Source: Pterois miles | Lineage: Eukaryota > Chordata > Actinopteri > Perciformes > Scorpaenidae | Length of the DNA stretch: 64,000 nt | Reading direction: 5' to 3' | Assembly (NCBI GenBank): GCA_947000775.1 | Contig: CAMQGK010000408.1 | Span: 310,001 to 374,000 of the forward strand | Shown: piece after piece, positions 20,926 to 32,736 of the stretch | Layout: each line of letters opens with the position of its first letter | How positions within the stretch are numbered: position 1 is the stretch's first letter | Translations under genes and position numbers: made by a program | The notes under the pieces: generated by a model | Told to the model about the DNA's origin: nothing | Databases searched by the model: none | What the model saw: only the letters and a program-made list of their open reading frames with translations

Positions 20926-22613
20926 TATGTTAATATTAAATACAATATAAAAGTATAATACCTAATATTTTTGTCAAGTCAAGTGGGATAATGGGATTAA
21001 GTAGTTCAAAGCAATAAGTAGGCTTACTTTCATATACGTTCATGTATAATATTGGCATTTTAGTCTAGCTGCAATCTAACGGCACCATAAATTACATTTA
21101 AATTAACACAGCAACATAAAATCAGTATTCTGTTATCATGTGCTGATATCATACTGTATATTCATGTACCTGCATCAGCTTCATAAGCTGCATGTTGCCA
21201 TGAGACACGCTGGAGTTAAACACGTACAGACTGTATGCATTGCCTTGATTACTTTGCTACGGGTACTTTTATGTGGGATATTATAAGATTTGAAAATAAG
21301 AGCTTTGAATTATGTTCTTCTATATTTTTTTATTTGCTCTCGTTCTGTTTGAGATTGCCAGGGTTGCTGCTGAAGGAATAAGGCTTAAACACACCACCAT
21401 TTGCCCAAAGGGATGAAGAAAGTAACTTTCATTCAATCAGAATACGTCTAAGCAACACGTTACACATACGTAACAGAATATACAATAGTCAGATCTACTC
21501 ATGATTTAGTTGGGGCAGTGATATTATAAGTCTGTTAATTTACACATTCACATCAGTGACTTCTTTTGCAAACGCTGTAAACCCCGCCCGTTTTTATGTG
21601 AACACACTCATGAACAGATTGAAAAACTCTAGTTGAGTTGCTAACCACTGTCGTAGGGCCACTTGATGATCATAGCTGTTGGGGGTCGTTAAGCCAGATA
21701 ACGAAAAGATATCCTGGGTGTGTTGAACTGGCTTCGTACTGCAGGACTGTCACTCTCAAGACTTCTTGATGCACAGGATGCTCTCTCTGTTGTTTAGTCT
21801 CGTTGAATCACACTGAGAAGGTGACAGTATAATTACAGCTATATGGCAGTGAGGGGGCAGATGCTAAGAAAGTTTTTTTTTCTTTCCTGTGTGTCAAAGT
21901 GTGTACTTAGCCTGCTTCCTGCTGAAATGAACTGAGCCAGTGGGCACTATACTAGTGTATCCCGAATCCCTCCTTTGATGCTGGAAATACTCATCCATCA
22001 GGCTGTCAACAGGCTTAAATCAGCCAAACAGCAAATAAAAGCCACTCCCAGACATTTCTAAAATGCCTGTGCAGAAGGATTTTCATGATCGAAACAGTTA
22101 TAGTGAAAACAGTGGGAATGCATGATGGTTGCTCAGAATAGCAAGGTCCAGATTTGCTCAGACTGGCTCCCGAAGGCACACATTGCTGTCCCGGTCTCTT
22201 GCCTCTCAGTTGAAGAATACAGAATTCATGTTTTCTAATTTACCAAGGTGGTATGGTTCCTGGTTTCCTGGAAGTCCAACCAACCTGTCTGCTGTCTGCT
22301 GGATGGCCTGGTTGCGGCTGACCGGCTTGTATGTTCGCCCCAAAGTAATTATTTTGAATTCCTAATTTTGAATTCCTGATGCCCCACTCTCCAACAAGGG
22401 ATGCATGCAGCTTTTATCAGCTAATCTACCCCACTCAACAACAAACACTTTATGTCCCGAGCACAAGTGAGCCCCTAGTGAGAAAGTCTTTGAATCTTTG
22501 TTGTTACTTTGCCGAGAGGACTGACAAACTACACATTTGTCCTCGCAGGTCGTCTTTCACGACATGCGTGATGTCATCAGCAAAGAAACTTGATACTAAT
22601 GGCAGTAGCTTTG
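20926..22613. other. Unannotated spacer
   Basis: No gene, repeat shared within the window, or tandem array recognised. Confidence 0.5.
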
Positions 22614-23650
22614 CTAAAGTATGGTGTTTAATCAGGGTCTCAAAACCTGTGCACATAAAATCAGTCACATATATGTGAAGGGTACAGAAGACTATCAGAG
22701 CAGAAAAGCATCCTCGCGAGGGAGCATATCTGCTCCACGTGCGCAAATGTGGTCCTGCAAACACATGGGTTGTGATGAGCACTCGCTCAACCCTCTCTGC
22801 ACACTCGCAACTGCTCATGTCACTCATTTCACTCAGTGGCTGATGTCTCCGCTCCTTTGGTTGGTCACTTTGAATACTGACAATGACCTTTGATTTTCTG
22901 TATGGTTTGATCACTGACACATTCGAAGACAGGCAGGCCTGAGAGAACAGCCATTTTCATGGAGCCATCATTAACAAAAAATAAAACGAGTAATGTTAAT
23001 GGATGACAGCTCTCTCTGGGGCAGTTGATAGCACTGACTTTAGCTAACTTATGCATTGGGTCTACATTTTTTTGGCGCAGTTGTAAACTACATGGATCAT
23101 ATATGTCACTGCTGTTGACACAAATAGCCTATGTTACATTCTGGTTATGCAAAATTTACTTGTGTTAAGGGCATTGTAAAGGTGGCTGTTCCTTACTTTA
23201 CCTCTGTTTTCTCCGACATTTTCTTGGTAATTCTGCCGCCAAAAACGAGTCAAAGACAGGTCGGAGACCAGCCTGCTAGCAGGATGGTTTGTGCTCTATG
23301 ATTGAACAACGGTGTCACATGTTTATGAATTATTCATGTGCTGCCTTCACCATCAGAGACAGTAGGTGTTTAAAGTGACCAGTCAAAGGAGACATCGGCC
23401 ACTGTATTTTCAATCCCCGCCTACGAATTCTCAAAAGGCAACTTGACGAGCGAGCGAGTTGAGCAGTTGCGAGCGTGCAGAGAGGATCGAGCCAGCGCTC
23501 ATCACAGCGCCATACTCCATGTGCACATGGAGAAATGCTCCGTTGTGAGGATGCCTTTCTGCTCGCAGATACTGTTCTGTGCGCCCCTATCACATGCATG
23601 CATCTGGTTTTATGTGTGCAGGTTTTGAGACCCATTAAATGCCATACTAA
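22614..23650. mobile_element. Long inverted-repeat (foldback) element, R1 arms
   Basis: Left arm (about 22614-22885) and right arm (about 23378-23650) are inverted copies. TAAAGTATGG...GGTCTCAAAACCTG at the left mirrors CAGGTTTTGAGACCC...CCATACTA at the right, and the inner ends share the GACATC(A/G)GCC and GGTCACTTTGAA/TTTAAAGTGACC blocks. About 490 bp of unrelated sequence lies between. Reading frames across the arms are mirror images, not genes. A lone R1 arm lies at 9005. No clear target duplication is seen, so two head-to-head insertions are an alternative. Confidence 0.75.
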
Positions 23651-24014
23651 ATTACCTCTCCTATTTCATGCCAGCTTTGCCAGAAATGAAGACCTATAAC
23701 AAAGCAAGGAGTGGTGAGTTGATCCAATCAGGTGACGGAAAGAGAAAACTGTCAAGTTATTGGCCCAATCCCAGTGTCCATTCTCACAGACATTTTGAGC
23801 CCTTTACGAACACTTGACGCAAGTTCGTATTCATAGCTTTGTGACATTAAACATGGGGTTACCAGGGGAAACTTGGAAGAGGATGACACATGGGTGTTCA
23901 GTCTTTCATGTTAAATTTACTCAGAAACATTAAGGATTTAAGATGGTACATATAAAAACACATTAAATCAGAGGAATGGAAGTGAACATCAGGAGCATGT
24001 CGCAGCTGGGAACC
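23651..24014. other. Unannotated spacer
   Basis: Nothing recognised. Confidence 0.45.
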
Positions 24015-24710
24015 GGTTGTTTTTTATTTTGACATGTATGTTCATGCATGTTAACAGGTCAGACCAGCCATACAGCCTTGCCTGTGTGTCGGCTGCATAG
24101 CTTCTAGAGATTCAAGGTCTCGCCTATTTTTAATGTGAGCCGTATGCCGTTCACTGCAACAAGACAGTGAAAGTCATTTATTGACAGTATATCATCATCA
24201 TCATACCAACAACATAACTACAGTTTTCAGTGTCTGTAGCTGTAGAGTGTCACAGACATGAAAAAAAGTAAAAGATTTATTTTTACATCAACACTTCCTG
24301 CTTTAATTTCAAAATAAAAAGCCCTCTGGTATTTTTTTGGTTATTTATTTATTTTTGTGGACATAATTCCTTCATTTGCTAACATGGGGCTTTTATTTTG
24401 AAATATGAGCAGGACAGTGTTGTTGAACATGCAGTGTCTTGCACGGCTCCATGAATGAATAAAGTATGGGATTTCAATTGTGGATTATTACTATCATTGA
24501 CAAATGAGCACATACTTCTTAACCCTTTTCTGTTTAAAATAAATAGAAATGTCATTACGAAAGGCAAACTCTATGTAGGAGGAAATGACTGGCAGCAGAA
24601 ACAGAGCTGGTGTGGACACCACATGCATGAAACATGCAGATGTTCAGCAAGGCAGCTGCCATGCGCTGCTGATGTTCCCTGTGTGGACAAAGCATTAATA
24701 TGGCTTGTTG
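24015..24710 (+). repeat. Dispersed repeat family R2, copy 2
   Basis: Same order and strand as 10005-10695, with scattered substitutions and small indels. Its final block, GATGTTCCCTGTGTGGACAA, corresponds to GACATTCCCCATGTGTCCCG in copy 1. Confidence 0.85.
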
Positions 24711-26565
24711 TAAAATCTGCAGATTAATTAATAGAAATTTAAATTTATTTAACTTGAATCAAAGATTGAATACAATCACATCACTAATATGTATTTCTTC
24801 CAAATTTAAATCATATTTAGTGTATAAACAGGACAAACGGGGATTTTAATTGCACATGTGAGGCTGCTGCTGACAGTATGTGGGGGCCGAGGCTCCGCTG
24901 ACGTTAGGACCGCCCAGCACCACAGTGAATGTGCTATCGGACACTGATGGATAACTGATCATCTTCCACAAGCAGCCCAAACCTGTCATCTAAACTGTTG
25001 GCTGGGTGGTGTGGAAGCGGTAAGGGTGTTTTGTTTTGATACACCGATTTTCATGTTTATTGCCTTTATCATTTTGATATGTTTGAATATGTAACATAAG
25101 ACATAGTCAGTGTAAGTCAATGATTTTTTAATGTGATGAACTGTTATTAAAACAATGATGTGATAAATCTTGCAGCTCCCTTTGCCCATCCTCAGCCTCG
25201 AGGCGTCCTACGGTGCCTAGTGTAACTGAAATGACGCAAATTGTTCTGAAACTTTTTAGATGACATGAAAGAAGTGGATATTGTTAGCTAGCCTTTCCAA
25301 GCTAAATGACCACTGATGTATAGCTGCAGTCTACTCAATATGCTACTTGCTTTTCTAAACACACACAAACATGGAATTAATCCTGGGCCCATTACCTGTT
25401 GTTGTACCGCTGGGGCTGTAGATTAGTGTCAGCAATCACATCTTTCTGTCTAATGTCTGCTAAGACAGAAACACACAAATCACTGACACAAGACTCAGAT
25501 TAAGATATGTACATGGGCGAGCCAAACAGTTACACAGGGCTTTTTCATCTACATTCCAAGCCTTTGTTGTGGTGCCTAGTGGGATAGAGGATCGAATCTG
25601 ACCTTTGCATTCATTTCATCTGGTCTGTTGTGCTAATCCATAGTGTGAAACCACAGCACCTGTGGGAATTGAGCAATTATCATTGCAACTGCGAGCAGGT
25701 CTCCTTCCTGTCACAGGTCTGAATGTGTTAACTCTGCTGAAATATGGAACACAAGGGATCAATAGGGAGGTGCTGTTTTGAATCCTGGCCTTTATTCCAA
25801 ATCAAACATAGGAAAAAAAAGACATTGAAGAGACCTATCAAGACAAGACCACGACTTTGCTAGCCATCCAGAGCAACCTGAAATCGAGGGCCCTGCCTTT
25901 GAATACTGCATAGTAACAACAAAAACCTTGTATTCATTGTATTAAATAAAATTGAACATGTGATGATATTTAGTGTGTTTTTAAGATGCATGTGGTAGTG
26001 AGGTGTGGTTCGGGCTCAGCTGCAGCTGAGAGATGGAGCAGTGCCATGGTTCTGATTTGCACAGGTATTACCTGTTGGCAGGTTTCGGGAGTAAGTTTTT
26101 ATTAAATTAGGAAACAAAAACACATAATTCTGTTACAGATACAGAAAAAAGACATGATCAGATAACAGATGCATTTAGTGAAAATGGGGATTATTAGAAG
26201 GATTACGTTTTTTTTAAATTAAAATAAAGAACAATATACTACCATGCAGTCTCACACAATGACCTCTAACGTTCACATCACAGTACAGTGCAAGCTATAG
26301 CAAAGCAGGATGGTTTCATCAAGATTATTCTTTTTGCTGAGAAACATCCCAGCGTAAAAAGACTCACAGGGTTCACAGGAAATGAGTGAACTGCTTCAAA
26401 TATCTGGTCTAAAACAAAAACAATACAGGACAAACCAGGTTACCCTCGTTTCTGGGTTTGGTTGAGCGGTGTGTTAAAAGACCACCTTTAAAAACTAAAT
26501 TAATTTCTAAAAGACGAGGCCTTAACGCTACTAAAACAACACTCCAAGTGTATTTTGTCTGGCAA
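24711..26565. other. Unannotated spacer
   Basis: No recognisable exon or element. Confidence 0.45.
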
Positions 26566-26578
26566 TGATTCCAATATT

Positions 26579-26914
26579 CATTTATTCATTCATCGTCAAC
26601 CGCTTATCCCGTTAGGGGTCGCGGGGGGCTGGAGCCGATCCCAGCTGGCATTGGGCGAAGGCGGGGTTCACCCTGGACAGGTCGCCAGTCAACCATTCAC
26701 GCTCACATCCACACCTACGGGCAATTTAGAGTGATCAATTAACTTAAATTGCATGTCTTTGGACTGTGGGAGGAAGCCGCAGTACCCGGAGAAAACCCAC
26801 GCTTACACGGGGAAAACATGCAAACTCCACACAGAAGAGTCCCAAGCTGGAATCGAACCTGCAACCCTCTTGCTGTGAGGCGACAGCGCTAACCACTACA
26901 CCACCGTGCAGCCC
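26579..26914 (-). mobile_element. SINE-B copy 2, reverse strand
   Basis: It shows the same head, A/B boxes (GCAGGTTCGATTCCAGC in reverse) and 3' body as 9341-9692. A perfect 13-bp target duplication, TGATTCCAATATT, lies at 26566-26578 and 26915-26927. The tail is (ATGA)n. Confidence 0.95.
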
Positions 26915-26927
26915 TGATTCCAATATT

Positions 26928-28288
26928 ATGGTTACAAAATCAATGCACAAAAAATTGCATTTTTACATTTGTTGGTGTTCTGATGTTGAATGTACATACT
27001 TCACTTTGGATTCTTTTTCGTTATATTATTTGTTATTATCTAAGTTTTAATTCATGGTATTTCATTATTATTATAAAACTACTTCATCTGGAGTTTGAAT
27101 TATACAATTTTGTTTTTTTTAATAGATTTTATACTGTGCTGAATGGTGGAATGTGATGATGCACAAGGTAACTGTCATGGCCAATGGCTCCATTGTGTGC
27201 ACATAGCCTCCTGTAGTAGTATTTTATAGCCAGATTCCCTTTCTAGAGGTAGAAAACCCATTTGACACACTTTGGGTATCCAAGTGGCCAAGTGGAGACT
27301 CTGCCTGGTCCTATCAGACTCAGTTAACGAGCCAGCTGGTCCTTGACAGGATTTTCACAGCTTGAGGGCAGAACCTGCACTGTGCTGTGATGTTGTTCCC
27401 CTTTTTTGCTACATACAAAATGACAAAATTTCAACAGTGTTCTCCTTATTCATCCCTATTTGTATATTTGGTTTGAAGATAATCCAGATGTAATGGGAAA
27501 TACGAGACTTTACAGACATTTTCACTACATCCTGTCTTTTGCAGTAGCACGCTGAACCTGAGACACGCTGGAGCCAGAGAACGTCTGTCCTCCTGTCTGG
27601 GACAATTGTTCTTTGAGTTTGTTTTATTTGATAAATAGGACTGCATGCCTTCAGGAGCCACTGGGCAAGGCAGTGGAGGAGCAAAGAGTGTGAAAGTGTG
27701 TATGTGTGAGCAATTAAAAAGGACAACCTAATGTCTATCATACTCTACAAGACTTAGAAACTACTAGTCTGACACCTTCTCACATCTAAAGACAATGTGT
27801 CATGAGTCACAAAGTTTGTAGTCATAGACCAGAAAATATTGCAAAGACTGGGGATCTTGCAGGGTCACTATTTGGAAGACTACAGCTAGATTCATTTTGA
27901 GATTATTTCCCATCCTGCAACTGGTGGAAATTTACAAGAACATGAGCAAGAACAAAAGCCACTTCTACAAAACCAGCCAAAAAGGGGAGACACCGTAGAA
28001 TGTGGACTCACCCCTGGTTGAGAAACCGGGGACAGCAAGGTCAGCTGTCCATCCTCCAAAAGGAAGAAAGTGGTGAGGTTGTGATGGAGGTGAGTTTTGA
28101 CAACTAGCTCAGGAAATGATGGTACTCTCACAACATGTTCTGCCATACGGAAAGGCTCAATGCCTCAGTTCATTGGCCAAGGTTTTCATTTAATGTTAAT
28201 CACCAGCTAATTGGTTACAGTTATCAACTGTTTGTTACCAAGATGTCTGATCAAATACTGTGAGTAGACAGCTGTTTTTAATAGCAGC
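26928..28288. other. Unannotated; right part may be the 5' region of the Harbinger element
   Basis: The frames at 27409-27741 and 27892-28146 have no domain that I recognise with confidence. Confidence 0.4.
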
Positions 28289-28429
28289 ATGCATCAATAT
28301 CCATTCATAGTATTTGATCAGGTGATTGTCATTAAACGACAATGGTGGCTGTTGGATGGTACTATATTGTATGAAAGAACATGTCGTGAGAATACTATGA
28401 ACTGGCTCTGTACTACTAGATGGGGGGAT

Positions 28430-28840
28430 ATGATTCAGTTACATTATGTGTTTAACAGCAACACTATGACGCCTTTCCCCTATAAGCTGACCTGCAAAAG
28501 CAGCAGATTACTCACACAGAGCCGGATCATAACCAGAGGGTCTTTAACTACTATCTCTCAGGAGCTCGGCAAGTTGTTGGAAATGCTTTTGGCATTTTGG
28601 CAATCCAAATAACCCTGACGTCATGCGTGACACAAAATGACTTGAATCAGGGCAGGTCAGAAGCCTACACACCACCCACATTGGCTGCCTGGGAGAGTGC
28701 AGACCATGATATGCTCCCCGGAGTGTGGAGGAGAGACGGCCAAGCCTGCAGGGCATGCATTCCCACCCAGAGAGGTGAGGGACATTATGAATGATTACTT
28801 TGTCTTACCTCAAGGCCAAGTTAAGAATAAATTAAGTGTG
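28430..28840 (+). pseudogene. PIF-Harbinger transposase C-terminal remnant
   Basis: The forward strand, with frame changes, shows three blocks in the order expected of a DDE_4/HARBI1-like transposase. First is NQRVFNYYLSGARQVVGNAF with GILA (28530-28605), the conserved (I/V)FNYRLSRAR-type helix near the last catalytic Glu. Next is YTPPTLAAWESADHD with GVWRRDGQ (28668-28745). Last is REVRDIMNDYFVLPQGQV (28767-28822), matching the usual ending where a short helix precedes a hydrophobic stop. The stretch between FGILA and YTPP is shortened and out of frame, so it cannot make an enzyme. Upstream catalytic Asp residues were not found. The intact family cuts and pastes into 3-bp TWA targets. Confidence 0.82.
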
Positions 28841-28984
28841 CAAGAGTATGATGATTTATCAGAGGCTCACAACGTCTTTTTCCCTTCAATGTTGACTACC
28901 GGTGACTGCATTAACATTTTTTGTCACACTGTTATGACGTGATTGGAGAGTATAAATATATATGTTTGTGTTTACAGCGCTGCC

Positions 28985-30724
28985 AGCTGTTTGCATTTTG
29001 GCTCCTTTTTTTTCACTGTTGTTTTTTTAATTCACTGCTGTACATTTGCTTTTGTTTTACATAGAATAAATGCAATGAAGAGCATAATTCTTGCTTAATG
29101 TGTATTAAGTCAACCTTGTATTGTGTAAAACTATATAGCAATATATCTGTGCCTCACTAACGCCACATTTCCACCAGATTTGGTGACGGACGCTTTCCAT
29201 TCATTTTGCAGTCGCCCAGTGTATTGTGGGAGTGTTAGAGAGAAGGGGGTCTGCATGGACGGCCACATTTGCATAAAGCTTTATACAAATCAGCCTGTCC
29301 AGCACAACTGGTCTGTCTCAAGAAACTTGGACCAAGCTGTCAAACTAGGCAATATAGGTCTAAAATGAAATGAGATTAAGCAGTGGCATAGCCACATTGT
29401 CAGATGAAACCAATCCAAAGAGGCCTTCCATGTGGATGGGATTTCCCAGGATATCATGTCCTCTGTGGAAGAGCTGTGAGTCCCAGCCACACATGACCCC
29501 ACCATAGAGACACCACACCCACAGCTGTTGCAACACCTTGAATCAGGTTATTCATTAGGCCGATTCTCCAGTCGCTGAGGATGGGCACGCCCGGACAAGA
29601 CACCTCTGTGCAGCCCTGCACTCGAGAAAATCCACCATACCTGCAACCAGCAGAGCTCTCATTTTTAATGGTTGTGGCCAGCTCGCCTATACACATTGCC
29701 AGATATCCCAAATTAAAGGTGAGACAAAAGCCATCTGAGCTGGACGAGCTGGTCGTAAAAGTCGTGGAAAACATGGCTCACAGGTTTGGGTGGAAAGGGG
29801 GGCTGGTACCGCGCCTTGCCACAGCAGGCCTTCGCCAGCGGGAAGTACATGCGAATCAATGTCAGCAGTGGGTATTCATGATCTGTTGATACACTGAACA
29901 CATAAGATATCACTCCGGGTCACTATCATCACAGCAGAGCATCACCAGAATGAGATCCTTCAGACAACACTCTCCTCAGGATCAGTTATCACATGATACT
30001 GCACTTGTTTCATTTATTCATGTTCCATAATATTTCTGTGGCCGGTCTTCATGAATGGGTTACTCCCATGGCATCTGTCAAAGTATATGGGGATCAGAAA
30101 GCTTCCTGGTGTCTACGAGTTAATTAGTCTCCACAGGTTTTCAGTGGCTGCTCAGACACCAGGGTGAGCCTCTTTGAGGGGCTCAGGTCTTACTGAGACC
30201 TGACCTTTTACTCGGCTTCTGTCTACATTAGGTGGTACGATTATTCTTCAAAGCAAGCTGCTTTATCTGTCTATTGAGGAGGATGATGAGTCGATTTTTA
30301 CATTGTGATGTATAATACCAGTTTAATTTCTAGTATCAAGTATCATGATCATGATTTTGTCATCCATATCCATGACAAAATCAGACTAAAGTCAGTCTAA
30401 AGGTCATTACATTTAAATATAAGCATAAAAGTGTTGGATGATACGTAGAAGATATTGAATATTCAGTCATTCTCATAGCTGCACCATTCAAACAGTAACA
30501 AATAATAGAAATTTACTAATTTACTAATTTACTAATTTACTATTTTCTAAATTATTCTTTTCAGTCAAAATTATTAAATGAAGTAAATGGCATAACTGAC
30601 TCTGTTGGAAGCTATGTCAGGTTCCCATGTTAGGTTCTGTCCATGTTACTGTACATTAAAATAACAGTCACTGTACTGTAGCAGTAAAGCAGGGCTCAGC
30701 TTTCTCTCACAACTGGTGCAGTTT
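28985..30724. other. Unannotated, maybe including the rest of the Harbinger element
   Basis: Reverse frame 29454-29774 and forward frame 29581-29889 overlap. Neither shows a family motif I trust. A TTTACTAAT/ACTAATTT tandem (9-bp unit, four copies) lies at about 30507-30543. Confidence 0.4.
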
Positions 30725-30803
30725 GGAGATTTATCTCACTGCATTCAGGGCCGACGCCCCGCATCTACAAATCTTCCTGTTGAGTCCATGCACCAAAGTC
30801 TTG
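30725..30803 (+). repeat. Left member of an imperfect direct repeat around the Tc1-like remnant
   Basis: GGAGATTTATCTCACTGCAT... is about three-quarters identical to 32651-32736 (GGGGATTTATCTTGCTGCAC...), just beyond the right end of the transposon. Confidence 0.5.
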
Positions 30804-30864
30804 TCTACGACAGGGCCATAGAAGGGCATCAACAAAGCAGCAGGACCGGTATCTGCTCCTTTGT

Positions 30865-32325
30865 ATGAGGAGGAACAGGAGACGCACTGCCAGAGCCCTA
30901 CAACATGACCTCCAGCAGACTACTGGTGTGCATGTTTCTGACAAAACTGGCAGAAACAGACTCCATGAGGGTAGCATGAGGGCCCGACGGCCTCTAGTAG
31001 GACCTGTGCTCAAAGCCCAGCATAGTGCAGCTCAATTGGTATTCGCCAGAGAAAGCCAGAATGGGCAGATCCGCCACTGGGGCCCGTTCTCTTCACAGAT
31101 GAGAGCAGGTTCAGGCTGAGCACATGTGACAGGCGTGAAAGAGTCTGGTGACTCTGTGGTGAATGTTACGCTGCCTGTAACATCATCCAGCATAACCGGT
31201 TCGGCAGTGGGTCTGTGATGGTCTGGGGAGGCATATCCTCAGAAGGGCACACACCTCAGTGTCATAGGCAACGGTACCCTGACTGCTGTTAGGCACCAGG
31301 ATGAAATCCTCAGAGCGATTGTCAGACCTTCAGATGGTGCAGTGAGTCCTGGGTTCCTCCTGGTGCAGTGGGCCCTGGGTTCCTACTGGTGCAGTGGTCC
31401 CTGGGTTCCTACTGGTGCAGTGGGCCCTGGGTTTCTCCTGGTGCTGTGGGGCCTGGGTTCCTCCTGGTGCAGTGGGCCCTGGGTTCCTACTGGTGCAGTG
31501 GGGCCTGGGTTCCTCCTGGTGCAGTGGGCCCTGGGTTCCTCCTACTGGTGCAGTGGTCCCTGGGTTCCTACTGGTGCAGTGGGCCCTGGGTTTCTCCTGG
31601 TGCTGTGGGGCATGGGTTCCTCCTGGTGCAGTGGGCCCTGGGTTCCTACTGGTGCAGTGTGGCCTGGGTTCCTCCTGGTGCAGTGGGCCCTGGGTTCCTA
31701 CTGGTGCAGTGGTCCCTGGGTTCCTACTGGTGCAGTGGGCCCTGGGTTTCTCCTGGTGCAGTGGGGCATGGGTTCCTCCTGGTGCACTGGGCCCTGGGTT
31801 CCTCCTGGTGCAGTGGGCCCTGGGTTCCTCCTGGTGCACTGGGCCCTGGGTTCCTCCTGGTGCACTGGGCCCTGGGTTCCTCCTGGTGCAGTGGGCCCTG
31901 GGTTCCTACTGGTGCAGTGGGCCCTGGGTTCCTACTGGTGCAGTGGGCCCTGGGTTCCTCCTGGTGCAGTGGGCCCTGGGTTCCTCCTGGTGCAGTTGGG
32001 CCTGGGTTCCTCCTGGTGCAGGACAATGCCAGGCCTCATGTGGCCAGAGTGTGTAGACAGTTCCTGGATGACGAAGGCAATGATGCCATTGACTGGCCCT
32101 CTAGTTCCCCTGACCTAAATCCAAGTGAACACCTATGGGATGTTATGTATTGTTGCATCCGACGAAGCACCACCACCTACTGTCCAGCAGCTCACTGATG
32201 CCCTGATCCATTTCTGGGAGGAGACCCCCCTGTGCACCATCCTCCGACTCACCAGGAGACCAGATGTTGTTGGGAGTGCATACAGGCTCGCAGGGACCAA
32301 ACACACTACAGAGTCACAGAGTTGA
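30865..32325 (+). pseudogene. Tc1-like DD34E transposase pseudogene with internal tandem array
   Basis: Order of blocks: [20 protein letters not shown] and [15 protein letters not shown], a remnant of the second DNA-binding half (30868-30970). After a shift comes [10 protein letters not shown] with the first catalytic Asp (31083-31112). A stop follows in RERVW, then GSGSVMVWGGIS (31205-31240). The frame is then lost until the 26-bp array at 31335-32021, which codes for repeats of GPGFLLVQ-type peptide. It leads straight into VQDNARPHVARVCRQFL (second Asp) and PDLNPSEHLWDV (Glu), 34 residues apart. The C-terminus is shifted near 32150-32210. The N-terminal helix-turn-helix is absent. It is inactive by truncation, stops, shifts and the array. 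Confidence 0.9.
31335..32021 (+). repeat. 26-bp minisatellite, 26 units, inside the transposase core
   Basis: Each unit starts TGGTGCAG (or TGGTGCTG/TGGTGCAC) and continues as TGGGCCCTGGGTTCCTCC or a variant. Unit starts fall every 26 bp from 31335 to 31988. The only length change is a 3-base CTC/TAC-type insertion in the eighth unit (31517-31545). Variants (TAC for TCC, GGTCCC, TTTCTCC, GGGGCATG) recur in a six-unit order in units 2-17. Because 26 is not divisible by three, all forward frames cycle through the same code and stay open. Two reverse-strand frames do too. None of these ORFs is a gene. Confidence 0.98.
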
Positions 32326-32650
32326 TGATGAAATTCACTCTAGTTCGATCAGCCTGTGATTTCAGTTTTTAACTTTGACTAGTCCTCAATGGGTTGCATC
32401 ATGTTGCATCATTTTTTTCTTCACTATTTATTATAGTGTGCATCAGTAAAGATTTTCAACTGGACTAATTTGTTCATCAAGATCTGATGTGTGATTTAAG
32501 TGTCCCCTTCATTTTGAGCAGTGTATGTTGTCTCTACCTCGAGTGGTTCATGCTGCTGTTTGCCCTCCACCTCCTCATCACTGCCTCAGCAACCAGTCTA
32601 TGCAAAGTCATCAACTTCCATCACCACCATCAGTGTTTGTACTCCATGGG

Positions 32651-32736
32651 GGGATTTATCTTGCTGCACTCAGGGCAGACGCAACTCGTCTACACCCCCC
32701 TTTAGTCCATGCCCCAGTAACTTTCTGTCAAGTCTT
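32651..32736 (+). repeat. Right member of the imperfect direct repeat
   Basis: See 30725-30803. AGTCCATGC and CAGGGC(A/C)GACGC are shared. Confidence 0.5.

Larger units (their letters stand above)
30804..32523 (+). mobile_element. Tc1-like transposon remnant, 5' truncated, expanded by a minisatellite
   Basis: The right terminus ends GAGCAGTG followed by TA (32524-32525). Its last 50-odd bases are close to the reverse complement of the left end of the element at 58565. The left terminus and the DNA-binding N-terminus are missing. Between them lies a transposase pseudogene carrying the 26-bp array. Confidence 0.88.

Noticed and set aside
29454..29889. Overlapping ORFs as part of a Harbinger second gene
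   Set aside because: The position fits, but I could not see a Myb/SANT or MADF pattern, so no call was made.
31330..32198. Five long overlapping ORFs on both strands
   Set aside because: All arise from the 26-bp unit cycling through frames. Only the forward transposase remnant at the right edge has family motifs.
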